From the NCBI GenBank assembly GCA_964444115.1, contig CAYUFT010000093.1:1-8299 (forward strand): a DNA stretch of 8,299 bases, given 5' to 3'. The notes beneath the pieces were generated by a model. That model ran no database searches and was not told where the DNA came from. It saw only the letters and a program-made list of their open reading frames with translations. Shown piece by piece: positions 5,404 through 8,299 of the stretch. How positions within the stretch are numbered: position 1 is the stretch's first letter; each line of letters opens with the position of its first letter. Made by a program: the position numbers and the translations under genes. Source of the stretch: UBA349 sp964444115. GTDB taxonomy: Archaea; Methanobacteriota; Methanobacteria; Methanobacteriales; Methanobacteriaceae.

Positions 5404-5943
5404 ATGATTTTAGATAAAAGATTAAAAAATGCAATTCCGTCATTAGTGTCTATTATAAGGATAATTTTAGCACCTTTGTTTTTAATAGTATTTTTGGAAA
5501 ATAATTTAATTCTGTCTATTGTGATATACATTATAGCCGTTGCCACTGATGCAATTGATGGTTATCTTGCCATAATACTTGATTCAGTTACTCCTTTAGG
5601 AGCTTATTTAGATATAACTGCTGATTTAATACTAATTTTAACTGGATTCGTGGCCTTTACTATAAATGGAATTTATCCTTACTGGATTCTGATTCTGATT
5701 ATAATCATGTTTTTACAGTTTATAATTACCTCTAAATTTAAGGTTCCAGTTTATGATCCCATTGGTAAATATTATGGAGCTTTCCTATTTTTAGTTATTT
5801 TCATAACCCTTATCGCCGACATATTCCATAATAATTATTTAAATTACATATTATTAATTTTAATAGTTATTTTCACAGCAATATCTCTCATTAGTCGGTT
5901 ATTTTTTATTATAAAACTTAAAAATCAAACTAAAAATAAATAA
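5404..5943 (+). CDS. CDP-alcohol phosphatidyltransferase family membrane protein
   Basis: A 179-residue protein with about six hydrophobic helices, normal for this family. Members transfer a phospho-lipid group from a CDP-activated lipid to an alcohol; in archaea the products include archaetidyl-glycerol, -inositol or -serine phosphates. The signature D-x2-D-G-x2-A-R-x8-G-x3-D-x3-D is present as D49, D52, G53, A56, G66, D70 and D74, so all four metal-binding aspartates are kept. The arginine position is Ile57 (codon ATA at 5572-5574). The alcohol acceptor cannot be read from sequence. The ATG at 5404 is preferred over an in-frame TTG at 5395; neither has a clear ribosome site. TATA-like stretches lie at 5365-5374 and 5384-5393, so the leader is short or absent. 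It converges with the Nramp-like gene, leaving 60 bp. Confidence 0.88.
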   Translation: MILDKRLKNAIPSLVSIIRIILAPLFLIVFLENNLILSIVIYIIAVATDAIDGYLAIILDSVTPLGAYLDITADLILILTGFVAFTINGIYPYWILILIIIMFLQFIITSKFKVPVYDPIGKYYGAFLFLVIFITLIADIFHNNYLNYILLILIVIFTAISLISRLFFIIKLKNQTKNK

Positions 5944-6003
5944 AAATATAATATTCTACTTTGTGATGTTTTTTAATGAGAATACAGAATAAAATAGTTA
6001 ATT

Positions 6004-7263
6004 CTAGGCTATCATACTTATTACCAGTCCGATACTTAGGCCCATTACAATTAAAACAGTAGCAATGGAAACGAAGTTAAATAATCGGGAATTAACATGT
6101 TCACCCATTATACTTTTATCATTAATGATTAAAAGCATTAATATCAGTACAAATGGTAGAAGCAATCCATTAGCTACTTGGGATAGATAAAGTATGGATA
6201 ATAAAGGCACATTGGGAACCATGATTATTATAACTGCTAATATTATCAATCCTAGATATAATCCGTGAAAAATGGGTGCTTCCCGGAAGCTTTTGGAGAC
6301 TCCAGCTTCAAAACCTAAACTTTCACAAACATAATATGCTGTAGAAAGAGGTAATATACTGGCTGCAAATAAAGAAGCATTTAAAAAACCAAAAGCAAAT
6401 AATATACTGGCATATTGCCCGGCCAGAGGAACCAGTGCTTTAGAAACATCGGCAACATCGTTTACTTCTATTCCACTACTAAATATGGTTGCAGCACAGG
6501 CCAAAACAATAAAAAAGGCCACAATATTAACTACAATAGCTCCAATAACCGCATCTGCTTTGGAATATTTCAGGTTTTTTAAACTAATTCCTTTTTCTAC
6601 CACGGAGGATTGGAGATAGAACATCATCCAGGGAGCAATAGTAGTACCTACCATCCCTATTACCATGGTTATATATGCCGTACTAATGGTTAACTGGGGC
6701 ATTATCACACTTTGGGCAGCAAATCCCCAGTTAGGCTGGGCCAGAAATCCCGCAATGATGTATGAAAAATAAAGAGCAGAAGCTAACAAAAAGATTTTTT
6801 CCACACTTTTATAAGTTCCTTTTACTACCAAAAGCCATACAAATAGTGCAGCCAGGGGTAAGGCTATAACTCGTGGAATACCAAAGATCCCTGTACTTAC
6901 GGCAATTCCTGAAAATTCAGCCAACACATTACCAAAATTGGCAAGTAAAAGTGCTATCATCATTAAGAATGTGAATTTAACTCCTACTTTCTCACGAATG
7001 AGATCGGCCAATCCTTTACCCGTTACAATACCCATTCTTACGCCCATTTCTTGAATAACAGCTAATGCTATTATCATGGGAATAAATAGCCATAATAAAC
7101 TATAACCAAACTGTGAACCGGCCAGTGAATAAGTGGTTATACCTCCAGCATCGTTATCTACGTTTGCAGTAATTATGCCGGGCCCCATCACTGAGAGAAA
7201 AATTATAAAGCTGATGATGAAAGGATTTTTAAGAATCCTACGGCTAAAAATACGGAAATCCAT
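6004..7263 (-). CDS. Divergent Nramp-family divalent-cation transporter, possibly Mg2+
   Basis: A 419-residue membrane protein with about 11 hydrophobic helices and the Nramp fold pattern: helix 1 starts G-P-G-I-I, and the stretch after its break ends F-G-Y-S-L-L-W. Helix 1 has D38-A-G-G41 where classical Nramps have D-P-G-N, so the aspartate is kept and the asparagine is glycine. Helix 6 has A210-P211-W212 where classical members have M-P-H. The methionine that favours Mn2+/Fe2+ is therefore alanine. In Deinococcus Nramp the Met-to-Ala change relaxes selectivity towards Ca2+ and Mg2+, so Mg2+ is a reasonable guess here. ATG at 7263 is preferred because GTGAT (7268-7272), matching the 16S tail, lies 4 nt upstream. 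A GTG at 7272 would add three residues and destroy that site. It lies downstream of the MgtE_N/CBS gene on the same strand. Confidence 0.88.
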   Translation of the reverse strand: MDFRIFSRRILKNPFIISFIIFLSVMGPGIITANVDNDAGGITTYSLAGSQFGYSLLWLFIPMIIALAVIQEMGVRMGIVTGKGLADLIREKVGVKFTFLMMIALLLANFGNVLAEFSGIAVSTGIFGIPRVIALPLAALFVWLLVVKGTYKSVEKIFLLASALYFSYIIAGFLAQPNWGFAAQSVIMPQLTISTAYITMVIGMVGTTIAPWMMFYLQSSVVEKGISLKNLKYSKADAVIGAIVVNIVAFFIVLACAATIFSSGIEVNDVADVSKALVPLAGQYASILFAFGFLNASLFAASILPLSTAYYVCESLGFEAGVSKSFREAPIFHGLYLGLIILAVIIIMVPNVPLLSILYLSQVANGLLLPFVLILMLLIINDKSIMGEHVNSRLFNFVSIATVLIVMGLSIGLVISMIA

Positions 7264-7328
7264 AGTTATCACGGTTATAATTGATTTAAATATTAATTTA
7301 TAAGTTAAAATTAATTTAAAAAATTATT

Positions 7329-7338
7329 AATTATATTT
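7329..7338 (-). promoter_or_regulatory. TATA-like box for the Nramp-like gene
   Basis: AAATATAATT on the minus strand, about 70 bp before the ATG at 7263, would give a leader of roughly 40 nt that includes the GTGAT ribosome site. A second TATA-like stretch at 7295-7304 would begin the mRNA almost at that site and is less likely. Confidence 0.35.
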
Positions 7339-7371
7339 GCAATTTTTTAAATTTTTGAAATCAGAATGATA

Positions 7372-7434
7372 TTAGGCTAAAAAGATACCATATGCTATAA
7401 ATCCTAGGATAAATTAAATTACGTCTTTACCTAA
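7372..7434. promoter_or_regulatory. Three TAGG/CCTA boxes upstream of the Nramp-like gene
   Basis: In an otherwise AT-only spacer, three G/C-bearing motifs stand out: TTAGGCTAA (7372-7380), the perfect palindrome ATCCTAGGAT (7401-7410), and CTTTACCTAA (7425-7434, TTAGGTAAAG on the minus strand). Their centres are about 29 and 24 bp apart. They share the TTAGG/CCTAA words of DtxR/MntR-type metalloregulator sites, and they precede a metal transporter. The similarity is partial. Confidence 0.4.
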
Positions 7435-7444
7435 GTGTAATTTA
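7415..7444 (-). other. RNA hairpin candidate in the spacer upstream of the Nramp-like gene
   Basis: TAAATTAC (7415-7422) pairs perfectly with GTAATTTA (7437-7444). Inside the 14-nt loop, three more pairs (CTT/AAG on the minus strand) can form after a small internal bulge. No T-run follows on the minus strand, so it is not a standard terminator. It could protect the end of the upstream mRNA, take part in leader regulation, or be the DNA site of a regulator. Confidence 0.4.
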
Positions 7445-7486
7445 TTTTTGAATCAATATTTAAAAATTTAATTGAAAATTATTTAT

Positions 7487-8299
7487 TTATCTTCCAAACA
7501 TCCTTGGAACTCTTTTTTTCCATGCGGTTGGAAGAACAATATCTATAGCATCATCTACTGTAATAATGCCCTTTAACTTGCTTTCATTTTCCACAACGGG
7601 TAGAGCTATCAAATTGTATTTAGCAATTTGCTGGGCCACATCGTGTTGATCATCCATTACATCCACTTTGATGATGTTGGTATGCATAAAATCAGCAACC
7701 GGGGTTTCAGGATCTACTAAGAGAATATCTCTCATGGAAGTTACTCCCACCAGATCTTCATCTTTAGAAACCACATAGATATAATAAATTGTTTCTACAT
7801 CTTTAGCAATCTCACGAAGTGAATTCATTACTTCACCGGCAGTTAATTTTTGATTAACTTCTGCAAATTCAGTGGTCATTATTCCACCAGCGGTGTTTTC
7901 AGGATATTCCAGTAACTCCCTCAAATCTTTAGATTCTTCTGGTTCCATTAAATCCAGTAATTCTTCAGCTTTTTCTTCTGTTAAATCTGCTAAAACATCT
8001 GCAGCATCATCGGGAGACATTTCATCCAGAATTTCAGCAGCTCGCTGACTTTCCATTCCTTCGAGTAATGATACTTGTCTTTCAGGGGAAATTTCCTCCA
8101 AAGCGTCTGCTGCAGACTCATCATCCAATGAATTTAAAATAGTTAATGATTCATTTAGGCCTAATTGGTCCATAATTTCGGCCATATCTGCCGGGTGGAG
8201 CTTTTTTATATTTTGTTTAGGAACTTTTAATTTAAGTTTTGAATAATCACTTTTTAAAGTGTCAATATCTTCCCAGGAGATGAGGTCTTCGCTTGAACT
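7487..8299 (-). CDS. PRC-barrel/MgtE_N/CBS cytosolic sensor protein, 5' end outside window
   Basis: The open frame continues to the right edge, so the start is missing and the ATG at 8185 is internal. The 270 visible residues, numbered from the edge, are: the end of a PRC-barrel-like domain (1-30, with I-S-W-E-D), an MgtE_N helical-repeat domain (about 34-135, repeated acidic helices such as S-P-D-D-A-A-D), the MgtE linker Y-P-E-N-T-A-G-G-I-M-T (132-142), and two CBS domains (about 140-195 and 204-258). It ends with W260-K-K-R and a short basic tail. In MgtE this N-CBS module binds Mg2+ and closes the pore. Here the chain stops where the transmembrane domain should begin. The next gene on the same strand, 223 bp on, is the Nramp-like transporter, the likely partner. 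A soluble regulatory subunit is inferred. Confidence 0.9.
   Translation of the reverse strand, partial: SSSEDLISWEDIDTLKSDYSKLKLKVPKQNIKKLHPADMAEIMDQLGLNESLTILNSLDDESAADALEEISPERQVSLLEGMESQRAAEILDEMSPDDAADVLADLTEEKAEELLDLMEPEESKDLRELLEYPENTAGGIMTTEFAEVNQKLTAGEVMNSLREIAKDVETIYYIYVVSKDEDLVGVTSMRDILLVDPETPVADFMHTNIIKVDVMDDQHDVAQQIAKYNLIALPVVENESKLKGIITVDDAIDIVLPTAWKKRVPRMFGR

Noticed and set aside
7273..7486. Mg2+ or Mn2+ riboswitch (M-box, yybP-ykoY) before the Nramp-like gene
   Set aside because: None of the conserved G-rich loops of those classes is visible. The spacer is mostly A and T with one simple hairpin.
7487..8185. Start of the MgtE_N/CBS gene at the ATG at 8185
   Set aside because: The frame stays open for 38 more codons to the window edge and encodes PRC-barrel-like and MgtE_N-like sequence, so this ATG is internal.

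Overview
The window is AT-rich archaeal DNA with nine protein genes and no tRNA, rRNA, CRISPR array or intact mobile element. A methanogen of the Methanobacteriales (Methanobacterium-like) is the best guess, though this is inference. It rests on a ThiI without a rhodanese domain but with a CxxC, an archaeal-type Thi4, a CDP-alcohol phosphatidyltransferase typical of archaeal lipid synthesis, oligo-T tracts after genes, GGAGG/GTGAT ribosome sites, and AT-only TATA-like boxes in the spacers.

Left third (1-2450, + strand): a small beta-grasp sulfur-carrier-like protein ending in Gly-Gly, then ThiI (tRNA 4-thiouridine synthase), then Thi4 (thiazole synthase of thiamine biosynthesis). All three belong to sulfur-transfer chemistry. 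Thi4 has a cysteine at the position that decides its sulfur source, and the gene ends in a perfect hairpin whose loop holds the stop codon, followed by a T-tract. Bases 2406-2883 are gene-poor.

Middle (2884-5275): a CPA1-type cation/proton antiporter on the minus strand, sharing a 290-bp divergent promoter region with a single-domain MOSC protein on the plus strand. A 72-residue zinc-ribbon protein of unknown role follows, with a notable inverted repeat over its promoter.

Right third (5404-8299): a CDP-alcohol phosphatidyltransferase (+) with one signature residue changed, convergent with two minus-strand genes. In transcription order these are a soluble PRC-barrel/MgtE_N/CBS protein, which runs off the right edge, and a divergent Nramp-family transporter that lacks the metal-ligand methionine. 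The pair looks like a two-part divalent-cation transporter, most likely for Mg2+: the cytosolic sensor of MgtE has no MgtE pore and sits beside an Nramp-like pore with a Mg2+-permissive site. This is the most interesting system in the window. The 214-bp spacer between them carries three TAGG/CCTA boxes and a hairpin that could be metalloregulator sites.
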